Of a stretch of 45,419 bases of DNA, positions 33,064-40,493 are shown piece after piece. The DNA comes from Bacillus sp. FJAT-27245 (GTDB lineage: Bacteria > Bacillota > Bacilli > Bacillales > Cytobacillaceae), in assembly GCF_001273955.1 (NCBI RefSeq), contig NZ_LIGI01000001.1:1484368-1529786 (forward strand), given 5' to 3'. Numbering within the stretch: the first letter of the stretch is position 1; each line of letters opens with the position of its first letter. Position numbers and translations under genes: made by a program. The notes under the pieces were generated by a model. That model was not told the DNA's origin. It searched no databases and was given only the letters and a program-made list of their open reading frames with translations.

Positions 33064-33142
33064 GCAACAAGCGCCTCTTTTTTACGATGCTGGGGCCGAA
33101 CTCTATTGTAAAATAATGGATTTAGCTGGAGGCAGGATAAAG

Positions 33143-33409
33143 GTGTTTATAAATAATTTTGAACTGTTGCAACTGTTGGACGAGATTAAAAAGAAACGAA
33201 AAGTGATGATCGATTCCGCAAATGAAAATGGATTTACGAACGAAAGGACGATCAAATACAGCCAGGAACTGGATGAGTTGATTGCCGTTTATCAAAAGGC
33301 AAGGCAAACTTGCTGGCAGCCGCCCAACGGTGCCGGCACTTTCGTTTCTAAATGGCCGCCCGCGAGTGCAAATATCCGGGAAAGATTCGTGGTCCAGTCA
33401 GCGATTTAA
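33143..33409 (+). CDS. Spo0E-family aspartyl-phosphate phosphatase
   Basis: The 88-residue product has the Spo0E domain: two helices (FELLQLLDEIKKKRKVMIDSA and the second around YSQELDELIAVYQ) with the SQELD signature that contacts Spo0A-phosphate. Spo0E-type enzymes dephosphorylate Spo0A and delay sporulation. I chose the GTG ten bases after GGAGG because the longer frame (from 32942) overlaps the mtnD terminator, lacks a ribosome site and adds 67 residues not seen in this 50-90-residue family. A 25-residue C-terminal tail past the domain is like that of Spo0E itself. Position after mtnD matches B. subtilis spo0E. Confidence 0.75.
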   Translation: MFINNFELLQLLDEIKKKRKVMIDSANENGFTNERTIKYSQELDELIAVYQKARQTCWQPPNGAGTFVSKWPPASANIRERFVVQSAI

Positions 33410-33421
33410 ACCCAATGAATG

Positions 33422-33448
33422 GAATGCTTAATGGCATTCTTTTTTTTA
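33422..33448 (+). terminator. Terminator of the spo0E-like gene
   Basis: GAATGC/GCATTC, a 6-bp stem, is followed by eight T. Confidence 0.75.
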
Positions 33449-33499
33449 TTTCTTAAAATGTCCTTAATTCTCCTAAAATTTATTTAAAAATCCAGAAGA

Positions 33500-33541
33500 T
33501 GTGATTTATATCATTGTCTATATCTGAATATTTTTTATAGT
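33500..33541 (+). promoter_or_regulatory. FNR-type site and -10 box of fixABCX
   Basis: TGTGA-TTTATA-TCATT (33500-33515) matches the FNR/CRP consensus TGTGA-N6-TCACA except for two bases at the right end. A TATAGT -10 starts 28.5 bp from its centre, so the site would be centred near -41 of a start at about 33548. No -35 hexamer is needed at such a class II promoter. The leader would be about 200 nt. Confidence 0.6.
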
Positions 33542-33657
33542 AGTATTAACAGCTATGTTAATAACCGCCCCGCCTGTTTTTCCTATTCCAGGCTGCCTGC
33601 GTAACAGTGCCGGGACGGCCATCATGTGTTTCCAACGTTTTTTTGTTGGTACTATGC

Positions 33658-33685
33658 TCGTTTTACGAATCATATATCGTAAAAC
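33658..33685 (+). promoter_or_regulatory. Perfect inverted repeat in the fixA leader
   Basis: GTTTTACGA and TCGTAAAAC, 9-bp arms with an 8-bp centre, lie about 70 bp before fixA. It is either a second operator (TetR-like size) or a leader hairpin; the T tract of a terminator is absent. Confidence 0.5.
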
Positions 33686-33751
33686 AAAAGCATTAAATGA
33701 ATTATTAAAGGAAGCGCTTGCACAAATATCCTGCAGAGGGGAAGGTAGTAC

Positions 33752-34576
33752 ATGCATATTGTTGTTTGTGTCAAACAGGTACCAGATACAAAAATCATTA
33801 AAATCAATCCGAAAACAAACACGCTTGACAGGCGGAGCGCGCCAGCCATCCTAAATCCATATGACGCCCATGCCGTACAGGAAGCTGTGAAGATCAGGAA
33901 GATGACGGGAGGAACAATTTCTGTTCTTTCAATGGGGCCGCCCCAGGCAACCGCTGTCATTAAGCGAAGCGTCGAAATCGGGGCCGACAGGGGCTATTTA
34001 ATTTCAGACCGCGCGTTCGCCGGTGCTGATACGCTGGCCACAAGCTATGCGCTTTCTAAAGCGCTTGAAAAAATCAGCAAGGAAATGCCCATTGATATGG
34101 TGATTTGCGGAAAGCATGCCATCGATGGGGATACAGGGCAGGTTGGGCCAGGTATTGCCAGGAGGCTGGATATCCCGCCTGTCACGAATGTTATTGAAGT
34201 ATCAGAAGTAAATTTAAAGGAAAAGACCGTCCTTATTAAACGGAAGCAAACGGACGGCTATGAATTAATTCAATCCCAGCTTCCATGCCTGTTGACAGTT
34301 GAAAAGGAAATAAATGAAATCGAGTACTCCCCGCTGCCGAACATGATTAAGGCGGCAAGGTACGAACCAGTCATCTGGGCAGTGAGCGATTTCGAAAACG
34401 TTGACCGTACCCAACTGGGGCTAAAAGGATCCCCGACCATCGTAGGCAAAATGTTTTCTCCTCCAAAACCCGAAGGAGGAAAAAGGCTCGAAGGCACCGC
34501 GGATGAGCAGGTAAAGGAGCTAATCAGCCTCCTTATGGATAAAAAAGAGCTGTTGACGCCCAAATCGGCAAATTAA
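33752..34576 (+). CDS. fixA: Electron transfer flavoprotein beta subunit, FixA type
   Basis: The 274-residue ETF beta-family protein begins MHIVVCVKQVPDTKIIKI and holds the AMP/FAD-binding GADRGYLISD and GKHAIDGDTGQVGPGIA segments of the FixA/EtfB family. In the FixABCX complex, FixA and FixB receive electrons from NADH and bifurcate them: one to quinone through FixC, one to ferredoxin or flavodoxin. Ordinary EtfB of fatty acid oxidation is similar, but the presence of fixC and fixX downstream shows the FixABCX type. Ribosome site GAGGGGAAGG lies before the ATG. Confidence 0.9.
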   Translation: MHIVVCVKQVPDTKIIKINPKTNTLDRRSAPAILNPYDAHAVQEAVKIRKMTGGTISVLSMGPPQATAVIKRSVEIGADRGYLISDRAFAGADTLATSYALSKALEKISKEMPIDMVICGKHAIDGDTGQVGPGIARRLDIPPVTNVIEVSEVNLKEKTVLIKRKQTDGYELIQSQLPCLLTVEKEINEIEYSPLPNMIKAARYEPVIWAVSDFENVDRTQLGLKGSPTIVGKMFSPPKPEGGKRLEGTADEQVKELISLLMDKKELLTPKSAN

Positions 34577-34608
34577 TTTAATCAGCATAAGGGGATAGGA
34601 GGATTCTG

Positions 34609-35640
34609 ATGAATATAGATGACTACAGAGGGGTTTGGGTTTTTATAGAAGAAACAGAGGGCAATATTGAAGGCGTTTCACTAGAGCTGCTCGGTGCGGG
34701 CAGAAAGCTTGCCGATAAGCTCGAGGTACCACTAGCTGGGGTGCTGATGGGGCATGGCATAAAGCCGCTTGCTTCAAAGGTAATCGCGTATGGGGCGGAT
34801 GAAGTGTATGTTATCGACCACCCCGTTATGAAACAATACCGGACAGAGTCATTCATGAAGGGCGTCATCATGCTTGCCGAAAAGTATAAACCGGAAATTT
34901 TTCTTTATGGTGCGACGCCTAACGGGAAGGATCTTGCAAGCGCTGTCGCGACCGATTTAAACACCGGCTTGACCGCCGATACGACGATGCTTGATATTGA
35001 CCTTGACAACCGCCTGTTTGAAGCCAGCAGGCCGGCATTCGGAGGAAATATCATGGCTACCATCCTTTGCAAAAAGCATAGGCCGCAAATGGCAACAGTA
35101 AGGCCAAAAGTGATGAAAGCGCTCGAACCGGACGGCTCGCGGACCGGGAAAATCATTGAAGAGAGCATAGCCCTTTCCGAAGACGATATGCGCACAAAAG
35201 TGCTTAAAATTGTGAAAGACATAACAAATAAAGCAAACCTCGCTGATGCCCATGTGATTGTCTGCGGCGGAAAAGGTATGGGGGATTTGCAAAACTTCCA
35301 AATGCTCAACGATTTAGCCGACGCAATCGGCGCAACCGTTGGCGGGACGAGGGATGTTGTCGAGGCTGGCTGGCTGCCCCACCATCTCCAAATTGGCCAG
35401 ACCGGGGAAACGGTTACGCCAAAAATCTATTTTGCCATTGCCCTATCAGGAGCAATTCAGCATGTCGTCGGCATGAAGAACTCAGAGATTATCATTGCAA
35501 TAAATAAGGATCCGAATGCGCCGATTTTTGATGTGGCCACTTACGGGATTGTAGGGGATGCGCTCGAAATCGTCCCGAAATTGACAGAACAGTTTAAACA
35601 GATGAGGAACCAAAAGGGCGGTGAAATCAGTTATGCCTGA
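34609..35640 (+). CDS. fixB: Electron transfer flavoprotein alpha subunit, FixB type
   Basis: The 343-residue ETF alpha-family protein has an N-terminal Rossmann-like domain (VWVFIEETEGNIEGVSLELLGAGRKLA) and the C-terminal FAD-binding domain (GGTRDVVEAGWLPHHLQIGQTGETVTP, then ALSGAIQHVVGM and INKDPNAPIF). It pairs with FixA to form the bifurcating flavoprotein in the cytoplasm. It has AGGAGG before its ATG, follows fixA after 32 bases and overlaps fixC by eight, as expected for subunits made in equal amounts. Confidence 0.92.
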   Translation: MNIDDYRGVWVFIEETEGNIEGVSLELLGAGRKLADKLEVPLAGVLMGHGIKPLASKVIAYGADEVYVIDHPVMKQYRTESFMKGVIMLAEKYKPEIFLYGATPNGKDLASAVATDLNTGLTADTTMLDIDLDNRLFEASRPAFGGNIMATILCKKHRPQMATVRPKVMKALEPDGSRTGKIIEESIALSEDDMRTKVLKIVKDITNKANLADAHVIVCGGKGMGDLQNFQMLNDLADAIGATVGGTRDVVEAGWLPHHLQIGQTGETVTPKIYFAIALSGAIQHVVGMKNSEIIIAINKDPNAPIFDVATYGIVGDALEIVPKLTEQFKQMRNQKGGEISYA

Positions 35641-36928
35641 AAAATTTGATGTAATCGTAGTTGGCGCCGGCCCAGCCGGTACGGCATGCGCCCTTGTGTG
35701 CGCGAAGAACGGATTGAAAGTGCTGCTGATTGAAAGAGGGGAATACCCTGGAAGCAAAAACGTAATGGGCGGCGTCCTTTACAGAAAACAGACAGAGGAA
35801 TTGGTTCCTGAGTTTTGGAAGGAAGCACCGCTTGAGCGGCCGGTCGTTGAGCAGCGTTTTTGGATGATGGATAAGGAATCGGTCGTTTCCTTCGGCTATA
35901 AAGGCCTGGAGTGGGCAAGTGAGCCATTCAACAATTTCACAGTCCTAAGGGCGCAGTTCGACCAGTGGTTTGCACAAAAGGCTGTCGAACAAGGTACGCT
36001 CCTGATTAATGAGACGGTAGTAACGGAATGCATTGTCGAGAACGGGAAGGTTATTGGGGTCCGAACTGACAGGCCGGATGGCGATGTATACGCGGATGTT
36101 GTTGTCCTCGCTGACGGAGTAAACTCGCTGCTTGGAAAGCAACTTGGTTTCCATAAAGAGTTCCGTCCTGACGAAGTTGCCCTCACTGTCATGGAAGTGA
36201 TTAATCTTCCAAAAGAGAAAATAAACGACAGGTTCAATCTGGAAGGCAACCACGGCTGTACGATTGAAATATTCGGGGATTCGACAAAAGGCAACCTTGG
36301 GACCGCTTTCCTTTATACAAATAAAGATAGCCTCAATATTGGTGTAGGTACAACGTTGTCGAGCATGATTAAAGCGAAACTGAAGCCATATGACCTGCTC
36401 GACTACCTGAAGACGCATCCGATGGTACGCCCGATGCTTGAAGGCGGGGAATCAGCCGAATATTTGGCCCACTTAATTCCGGAGGGCGGATTCAGGTCAG
36501 TGCCAAAGGTAGCCGGGAATGGGGTTGTTGTTGTTGGGGATGCAGCGCAGCTCGTCAATGCGATTCACCGCGAAGGATCGAACATGGCGATGTATTCAGG
36601 AAAGCTTGCCGCGGAAGCAATCATCGAGGCGAAAGCCCGCAACAATTTCAGTGAGGCAAGCCTGAACAGCTACCGCGAAGCACTATACGGAAGCTTTATC
36701 ATGAAAGACCTTGAAAAGTACAAAGATGCAGCCCATACGTTCGAAAAATACCCGCAGTACTTCAAGGAATATGTGCCAATGATGAACCAGGCAATGAGCA
36801 AATTCTTTACGGTCGACGGTACACCTAAACGTGACAAGCAGAAGGAAATTATTAAAGGCATGACAAGCGAACGCGGGACCTTCAAGGTGCTGCAGGATGT
36901 CTATCGCGCATGGAAGGCGGTGAAATAA
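35633..36928 (+). CDS. fixC: FixC flavoprotein (ETF:quinone oxidoreductase-like)
   Basis: The 431-residue flavoprotein has the FAD-binding GAGPAG motif at residues 10-15, the ERGEYPGSKNVMGG segment and the GDAAQLVNAIHREGSNMAMYSG C-terminal FAD motif of the FixC/ETF-QO family. FixC carries the high-potential branch to quinone at the membrane. Its length is that of FixC; the C-terminal ferredoxin domain of full ETF-QO is encoded separately as fixX. The ATG at 35633 overlaps the end of fixB; a GTG at 35621 lacks ribosome spacing. Confidence 0.92.
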   Translation: MPEKFDVIVVGAGPAGTACALVCAKNGLKVLLIERGEYPGSKNVMGGVLYRKQTEELVPEFWKEAPLERPVVEQRFWMMDKESVVSFGYKGLEWASEPFNNFTVLRAQFDQWFAQKAVEQGTLLINETVVTECIVENGKVIGVRTDRPDGDVYADVVVLADGVNSLLGKQLGFHKEFRPDEVALTVMEVINLPKEKINDRFNLEGNHGCTIEIFGDSTKGNLGTAFLYTNKDSLNIGVGTTLSSMIKAKLKPYDLLDYLKTHPMVRPMLEGGESAEYLAHLIPEGGFRSVPKVAGNGVVVVGDAAQLVNAIHREGSNMAMYSGKLAAEAIIEAKARNNFSEASLNSYREALYGSFIMKDLEKYKDAAHTFEKYPQYFKEYVPMMNQAMSKFFTVDGTPKRDKQKEIIKGMTSERGTFKVLQDVYRAWKAVK

Positions 36929-37212
36929 TGTCAACCAAAAATCTCGAAGAAAAACAGTATCTCCTTCGTTTCAGGTGTGACACAAAGTCCCATTTAACCG
37001 TTCTGGACCACGATATTTGCGCGACAAAGTGCCCGGATAAGCTATGCACTGTTTTTTGCCCGGCCGAAGTATACAAATGGGAAGGAAAGCGTATGCAGGT
37101 AGGTTTTGAGGGCTGCCATGAATGCGGCAGCTGCAGGATTGGCTGTCCTTATGAGAATATTAAATGGGAATATCCAAAAGGCGGCCATGGAATCGTCTTC
37201 CGGCTTGCTTAA
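36928..37212 (+). CDS. fixX: FixX ferredoxin-like protein
   Basis: The 94-residue ferredoxin-like protein has cysteine-rich segments CATKCPDKLCTVFCP and CHECGSCRIGCP, typical of FixX and of the C-terminal domain of ETF-quinone oxidoreductase. It passes electrons within the FixABCX complex. The start overlaps the fixC stop by one base (TAATG) with AAGGCGGTG before it. It ends the operon; no nif gene follows in the window. Confidence 0.92.
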   Translation: MSTKNLEEKQYLLRFRCDTKSHLTVLDHDICATKCPDKLCTVFCPAEVYKWEGKRMQVGFEGCHECGSCRIGCPYENIKWEYPKGGHGIVFRLA

Positions 37213-37225
37213 GATAGAATCGTAT

Positions 37226-37266
37226 TTAAAAAGCTGTCCGCATTCACTTGCAGGCAGCTTTTTTTA
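37226..37266 (+). terminator. Terminator of fixABCX
   Basis: AAAAAGCTG pairs with CAGCTTTTT, extended inward by further pairs, and is followed by T. Confidence 0.85.
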
Positions 37267-37267
37267 G

Positions 37268-37576
37268 GATCTTCACCGCAAAAAGTGGTTTTAACGAATG
37301 GGCAGGCTCCGCACAATCCGCCCTTAATGCAAAAGAAAAAAGTCTTAGTGCCTGGACAGCAGGGGCAGCTTGTCCTTCGGGAAAGAAGGATACACCAATT
37401 CTATTGGTTTTTACACATATGAAAATTATAAAAATGGGCACTTCGCCCTTTTTGTTGTAAGGAGACTAAATCGGTTTTAATGGATAGGGGAATAAACACT
37501 ATTAACATGCTATGTATGGGATTTCACAATAGAGGGCAAAAAGAAGAAGCTTAAAAGAGGAGAATGGGCTAGGTGA
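37268..37576. other. Intergenic region after fixABCX, no convincing gene
   Basis: About 300 bp between fixX and the convergent hypothetical gene. A 70-codon frame is open (37248-37460) but overlaps the terminator and has no ribosome site. A hairpin AAAAATGGGC-ACTTC-GCCCTTTTT at 37430-37454 resembles a terminator readable on both strands. No known RNA recognised. Confidence 0.5.
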
Positions 37577-37918
37577 TTAGCTAATTTTTTTATCTGAACC
37601 CATTGTGCAAAGCACATCATTTTTACCGAATGATTCGAATTGCTGTGCAAGCTCAATTGCAGAGTCGATCGATTCCATTATGGAAGATGCGTAATATGGT
37701 TTCTCCCAGCTAAATGCACCTTCAGGGTCGGACGTGTAGACGAGAACCTTCCAATTGCAGCAGCCGGCTGGCAAACCTTCATGTTCACCTTGGAGCGCGA
37801 TCAGCCAATGGGTGGCCTCTGTGTCCGCAAAGGGGGATTCCTTTAAAACGGCTGTGTCGTTCATCCCGATCGGCATGATGATTTTTGGATAAAAGTCTCT
37901 ATAATGTGGGAAATTCAA
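37577..37918 (-). CDS. Hypothetical protein (113 aa)
   Basis: This 113-residue soluble protein is without signal peptide or membrane segment and not recognised. It is rich in aromatic and acidic residues (ATHWLIALQGEHEG, CCNWKVLVYTSDPEGAF, FSWEKPYYASSIMES). The start is a TTG eight bases after AGGAGGG, which is well placed. It faces the hemerythrin gene divergently across about 200 bp that contain a perfect FNR-type site and a cre-like word, so it may share low-oxygen or carbon control. Function unknown. Confidence 0.65.
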   Translation of the reverse strand: MNFPHYRDFYPKIIMPIGMNDTAVLKESPFADTEATHWLIALQGEHEGLPAGCCNWKVLVYTSDPEGAFSWEKPYYASSIMESIDSAIELAQQFESFGKNDVLCTMGSDKKIS

Positions 37919-38005
37919 ATTTTGTCCCTCCTTTTTTGGTTCTAACTAAATTATATGAAATCGCAGGCTATGAATGCCAGTGTAAATGTTAAAAATTTTC
38001 GAAAC

Positions 38006-38020
38006 TTGAAAGCGCAACCA
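38006..38020. promoter_or_regulatory. cre-like sequence
   Basis: TTGAAAGCGCAACCA fits the degenerate CcpA consensus WTGNAANCGNWNNCW, but the right half is poorly symmetric. It lies in the divergent region before the hemerythrin gene. Confidence 0.3.
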
Positions 38021-38043
38021 ATAGATTGTGAAAAATTCATGGC

Positions 38044-38087
38044 TTGTGACGGCCATCACAACTTATCATCCGAAAACGTCCTATACT
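38044..38087 (+). promoter_or_regulatory. Perfect FNR-type site and -10 box of the hemerythrin gene
   Basis: TTGTGA-CGGCCA-TCACAA (38044-38061) is a perfect inverted repeat fitting TGTGA-N6-TCACA. A TATACT -10 (38082-38087) starts 29.5 bp from its centre, which places the site at -41.5 of a start near 38094, the class II activator position used by FNR in Bacillus. Confidence 0.8.
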
Positions 38088-38124
38088 GTCCTTAGATAAC
38101 AATCTATCGAGAGGGGAAATAAAG

Positions 38125-38139
38125 ATGAGTGGTTCATGA
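38125..38139 (+). CDS. Four-codon mini-ORF before the hemerythrin gene
   Basis: The best ribosome site (GAGGGG at 38111) is nine bases from an ATG whose frame reads Met-Ser-Gly-Ser then stops. That stop overlaps the ATG of the hemerythrin frame (ATGA). It may be a coupling leader peptide, or it may mark a one-base frameshift near the start of the real gene. Confidence 0.35.
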   Translation: MSGS

Positions 38140-38651
38140 GCGCATTTGGAGGAGCAGCTGAAGTCGAACTATGTGCTGGGCTGAAGCAATTAAAAGAGGA
38201 GCATCCTCCACTTCTTGCCCAATTAGATGGGTTGCTTGAGGAAGTCCGCAAGATTGAAAATGGAGATACTAGTAATCAAGCATTCCTTAAACTGACTAAT
38301 AAGACAAAGAAATTTATTGCCGATTTAGGTCCACATTCGGACAGGGAGGAAGGCGTCCTGTTCGAAATGATGGGCCACTATATTGGCCGCACCTCGGGTC
38401 CGATTGCTGTGATGGAGTACGAGCATGATCGGGCAAAAACACTTATTGGCACTTACCTGGATAGGACCGAGGAACAAGGAGTTGAGTTTTCTGAGGATGA
38501 AATGCGCGAGCTTGCCGCCCAAATTAAAGAAGCATACTATACATTGACAGAGCATTTCGCTAAAGAGGAGAATGTCCTGTTTCCAATGGCGCAACGGATG
38601 TTATCGGAAGATGAGAAAGTGGAACTCCTTCGAAGGATCAAAGAAATTTAG
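38136..38651 (+). CDS. Hemerythrin-like (HHE) domain protein
   Basis: The 171-residue four-helix protein has the HHE signature: His23 (EEHPPLL), HSDREEGVLF near residue 67, YEHDRAK near residue 98, and HFAKEENVLFPMAQ near residue 140. These residues form a di-iron site that binds oxygen or nitric oxide; bacterial members act in oxygen sensing, NO detoxification or iron-sulfur repair. The ATG is 19 bases from the nearest good ribosome site and overlaps the stop of a mini-ORF, so it is probably translated by coupling. A perfect FNR-type site lies upstream, pointing to induction at low oxygen. Confidence 0.88.
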   Translation: MSAFGGAAEVELCAGLKQLKEEHPPLLAQLDGLLEEVRKIENGDTSNQAFLKLTNKTKKFIADLGPHSDREEGVLFEMMGHYIGRTSGPIAVMEYEHDRAKTLIGTYLDRTEEQGVEFSEDEMRELAAQIKEAYYTLTEHFAKEENVLFPMAQRMLSEDEKVELLRRIKEI

Positions 38652-38677
38652 AACAAGCAACCAAAATGGTTTTCAAA

Positions 38678-38720
38678 AAAAAACGGTGGCCAACCTTATT
38701 TAGGATGGCCACCGTTTTTA
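38678..38720. terminator. Bidirectional terminator between hemerythrin and MFS genes
   Basis: A perfect 13-bp stem (AAAACGGTGGCCA with TGGCCACCGTTTT) and a 13-nt loop with A and T tracts on the two sides. Confidence 0.92.
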
Positions 38721-38775
38721 TTATGAAATAACCCTGCCAGCTGCTTCCATTAACCTAGGCGGTACGAACAGGGGT

Positions 38776-40008
38776 TTAGGCTTTATGCCATTGCTCTAGT
38801 CTTCTATCAGATGGAAGCAGGAGTGCGGAAATGCCCAGAAGTGGTAGAAAGCCAACTCCGATAATCATTTCCTTCAAGCCAGCCAAATCGGCGATATAGC
38901 CAAGCCCAATAGACCCAATCGCACCCATGCCAAAGGCAAGGCCTACAGTGAGTCCGGACATGAGCCCAATTTTTCCAGGCACGAGTTCCTGGGCATATAC
39001 AACCGTAACCGAAAAGCTTGTCATTAAAATGAAACCGTTTAAAATCAGGCAAACAAGTGCGGCAGATGACGGCAAAAACGGGATGATAGCCGAAAAGGGC
39101 ACCGAAAACAGCATCGATGCAGTGATAACATTTTTCTTGCCGAACCGGTCTGCCAGCGGCCCGCCAAAAAATGTTCCGGCAGCGCCGGACACAAGAAATG
39201 CAAAAAGCAGGAATTGTGATTGCTTGATTGAATACGAATATTCATTAATTGCAAAAAAGGCGTAAAAATTCGTTATGCCGGAAATATACCATGAGCGAGC
39301 GAAAATCAGGAGCAGGATTAACGCCAAAGCTGGCAGGATGCCATTCGGAAGAGCCTTTTTCGCGCCGTTTTCCCCAACTTGCTTTACTGCAGCGTTTCGT
39401 GAAGCAGATAGCTTTTCAGTGTACCAACGGGCGATATACATCAGCAGGGCGACCGCGATGGCGGCGACTGCCGAAAACATGGCAGCCCCCCTCTGACCGA
39501 ATGGCACAAGGATTAAAGCTGTGATAAGGGGCGCCAGTGCTTGTCCTGAATTGCCCCCTACCTGGTAGATCGACTGTGCGAGCCCCCTCCTGGGACCTGC
39601 TGCAAGATAGGCGACACGGGATCCCTCGGGGTGAAAAATCGCCGAGCCGATACCGATAAAAATAACAGATAGGATAATAAGTGCGAAATTGGGTGCAAAC
39701 GCGAGGCCGAGGATTCCCGCCATCGAACAGGCAAGGCCTGCCGGCAAAGCATAGGGCATTGGCTTTCGATCGGTCATCAATCCTACGGCTGGCTGCATGA
39801 CAGACGAAACCATATTCAGTGCGAAGGCAATCATGCCAAGCTGGGTGAAACTAAGTCCGAGGGTTTTGCCGATAATCGGAAACATGGCGGGTACAACCGA
39901 CTGAAGCGAATCATTCAGCAAATGGCAAAGGGCTATGATATATAGTATTTTATACGTGGTTGCCTGCCCGGATTCGGCAGGCTTTTGGACTAGTGCTGCC
40001 TGGTTCAT
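38776..40008 (-). CDS. MFS transporter, fosmidomycin-resistance (Fsr)-like
   Basis: The 410-residue major facilitator has twelve hydrophobic segments. The N-terminal ALCHLLNDSLQSVVPAMFPIIGKTLGLSFTQLGMIAF stretch and the IFHPEGSRVAYLAAGPRRGLAQSIYQVGGNSGQALAPL stretch are typical of the Fsr group of drug exporters. The native substrate is unknown. The ATG at 40008 is eight bases after GGGGAG; the frame stays open 26 codons further without a ribosome site. It may not be linked to the MhqR-like gene, from which a repeat element separates it. Confidence 0.88.
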   Translation of the reverse strand: MNQAALVQKPAESGQATTYKILYIIALCHLLNDSLQSVVPAMFPIIGKTLGLSFTQLGMIAFALNMVSSVMQPAVGLMTDRKPMPYALPAGLACSMAGILGLAFAPNFALIILSVIFIGIGSAIFHPEGSRVAYLAAGPRRGLAQSIYQVGGNSGQALAPLITALILVPFGQRGAAMFSAVAAIAVALLMYIARWYTEKLSASRNAAVKQVGENGAKKALPNGILPALALILLLIFARSWYISGITNFYAFFAINEYSYSIKQSQFLLFAFLVSGAAGTFFGGPLADRFGKKNVITASMLFSVPFSAIIPFLPSSAALVCLILNGFILMTSFSVTVVYAQELVPGKIGLMSGLTVGLAFGMGAIGSIGLGYIADLAGLKEMIIGVGFLPLLGISALLLPSDRRLEQWHKA

Positions 40009-40120
40009 ATTGTAAGCTCCCCTTAAGTTTGTCCCTCCTATATTACAGCATTTTCGACTATATATCTTGAAATAAATTTTACTCACTATTTATTTGAATT
40101 GTAAGTTGATTGGAGAGGAA

Positions 40121-40296
40121 GGCACAGACTCCTCGAAAACGCTACCGCGTTTCCTTCGTGCGTGGGCAAATTCGACGATGCCATTCAGTGTCCTGCGGGA
40201 TGCAGCGGCAAGGTGGAGACCCCACAGGCGCTAGCACCGAGGAGGCTCCACTGACGCCCCGCGGAAAGCGAGTGCCTGGAGCGGAAATCAACCGCA
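40121..40296 (+). repeat. Bacillaceae intergenic repeat (about 175 bp)
   Basis: This intergenic element is rich in inverted repeats and contains the words TTTCCTTCGTGCG, GTGGAGACCCC, GAGGAGGCTCCAC and CCCCGCGGAAAGCGAGTGCC followed by GGAGCGGAAATCAAC. I recognise these from dispersed intergenic copies across Bacillus relatives. GTGGAGACCCC...GGCTCCAC and GCGGGATG...CCCGC can form a long folded structure. It encodes no protein. A shorter, related fragment is at 4637. Origin (MITE-like or REP-like) is not known to me. Confidence 0.75.
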
Positions 40297-40414
40297 AGGT
40301 TCCATTTGAAAATAAATTTTTGCTTCAACCTATATAGCGGAAAATAAAAAAGATAGGATTTACAGTTAATTTTAATTTACAAAAGGTATTTGGGATTTAT
40401 TGTAATGTGGTTCG

Positions 40415-40443
40415 TTGACACTGTCCACTAAATTTATTATAAT
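40415..40443 (+). promoter_or_regulatory. Consensus sigma-A promoter of the MhqR-like gene
   Basis: TTGACA (40415-40420), exactly 17 bp, TATAAT (40438-40443): a perfect consensus promoter. Confidence 0.9.
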
Positions 40444-40462
40444 TATCTTGAATTCAAGGTGA
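40444..40462 (+). promoter_or_regulatory. MarR/MhqR-type operator
   Basis: TATCTTGAATTCAAGGTGA holds the perfect palindrome CTTGAATTCAAG (40447-40458) directly after the -10. It resembles the MhqR box of B. subtilis (TATCTcgaATTCgAGATA as I recall it). Confidence 0.7.
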
Positions 40463-40493
40463 TTTTAAAAAGCCATTAAAGGAATTGATCATA

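Noticed and set aside
32942-33142. 67-codon N-terminal extension of the spo0E-like gene
   Set aside because: Begins in the mtnD terminator, has no ribosome site and lengthens the protein beyond its family; a GTG with GGAGG is available at 33143.
33555-33854. 99-codon frame before and into fixA
   Set aside because: No ribosome site; it overlaps the well-supported fixA start in another frame.
37248-37460. 70-codon frame after fixX
   Set aside because: Starts within the fixX terminator and has no ribosome site.
38026-38042. Rex-like word TTGTGAAAAATTCATGG
   Set aside because: The spacer is one base short and the right half is poor compared with TTGTGAA-N4-TTCACAA.
40110-40337. 75-codon frame in the Bacillaceae repeat
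   Set aside because: Lies in a structured repeat element; no coding support.
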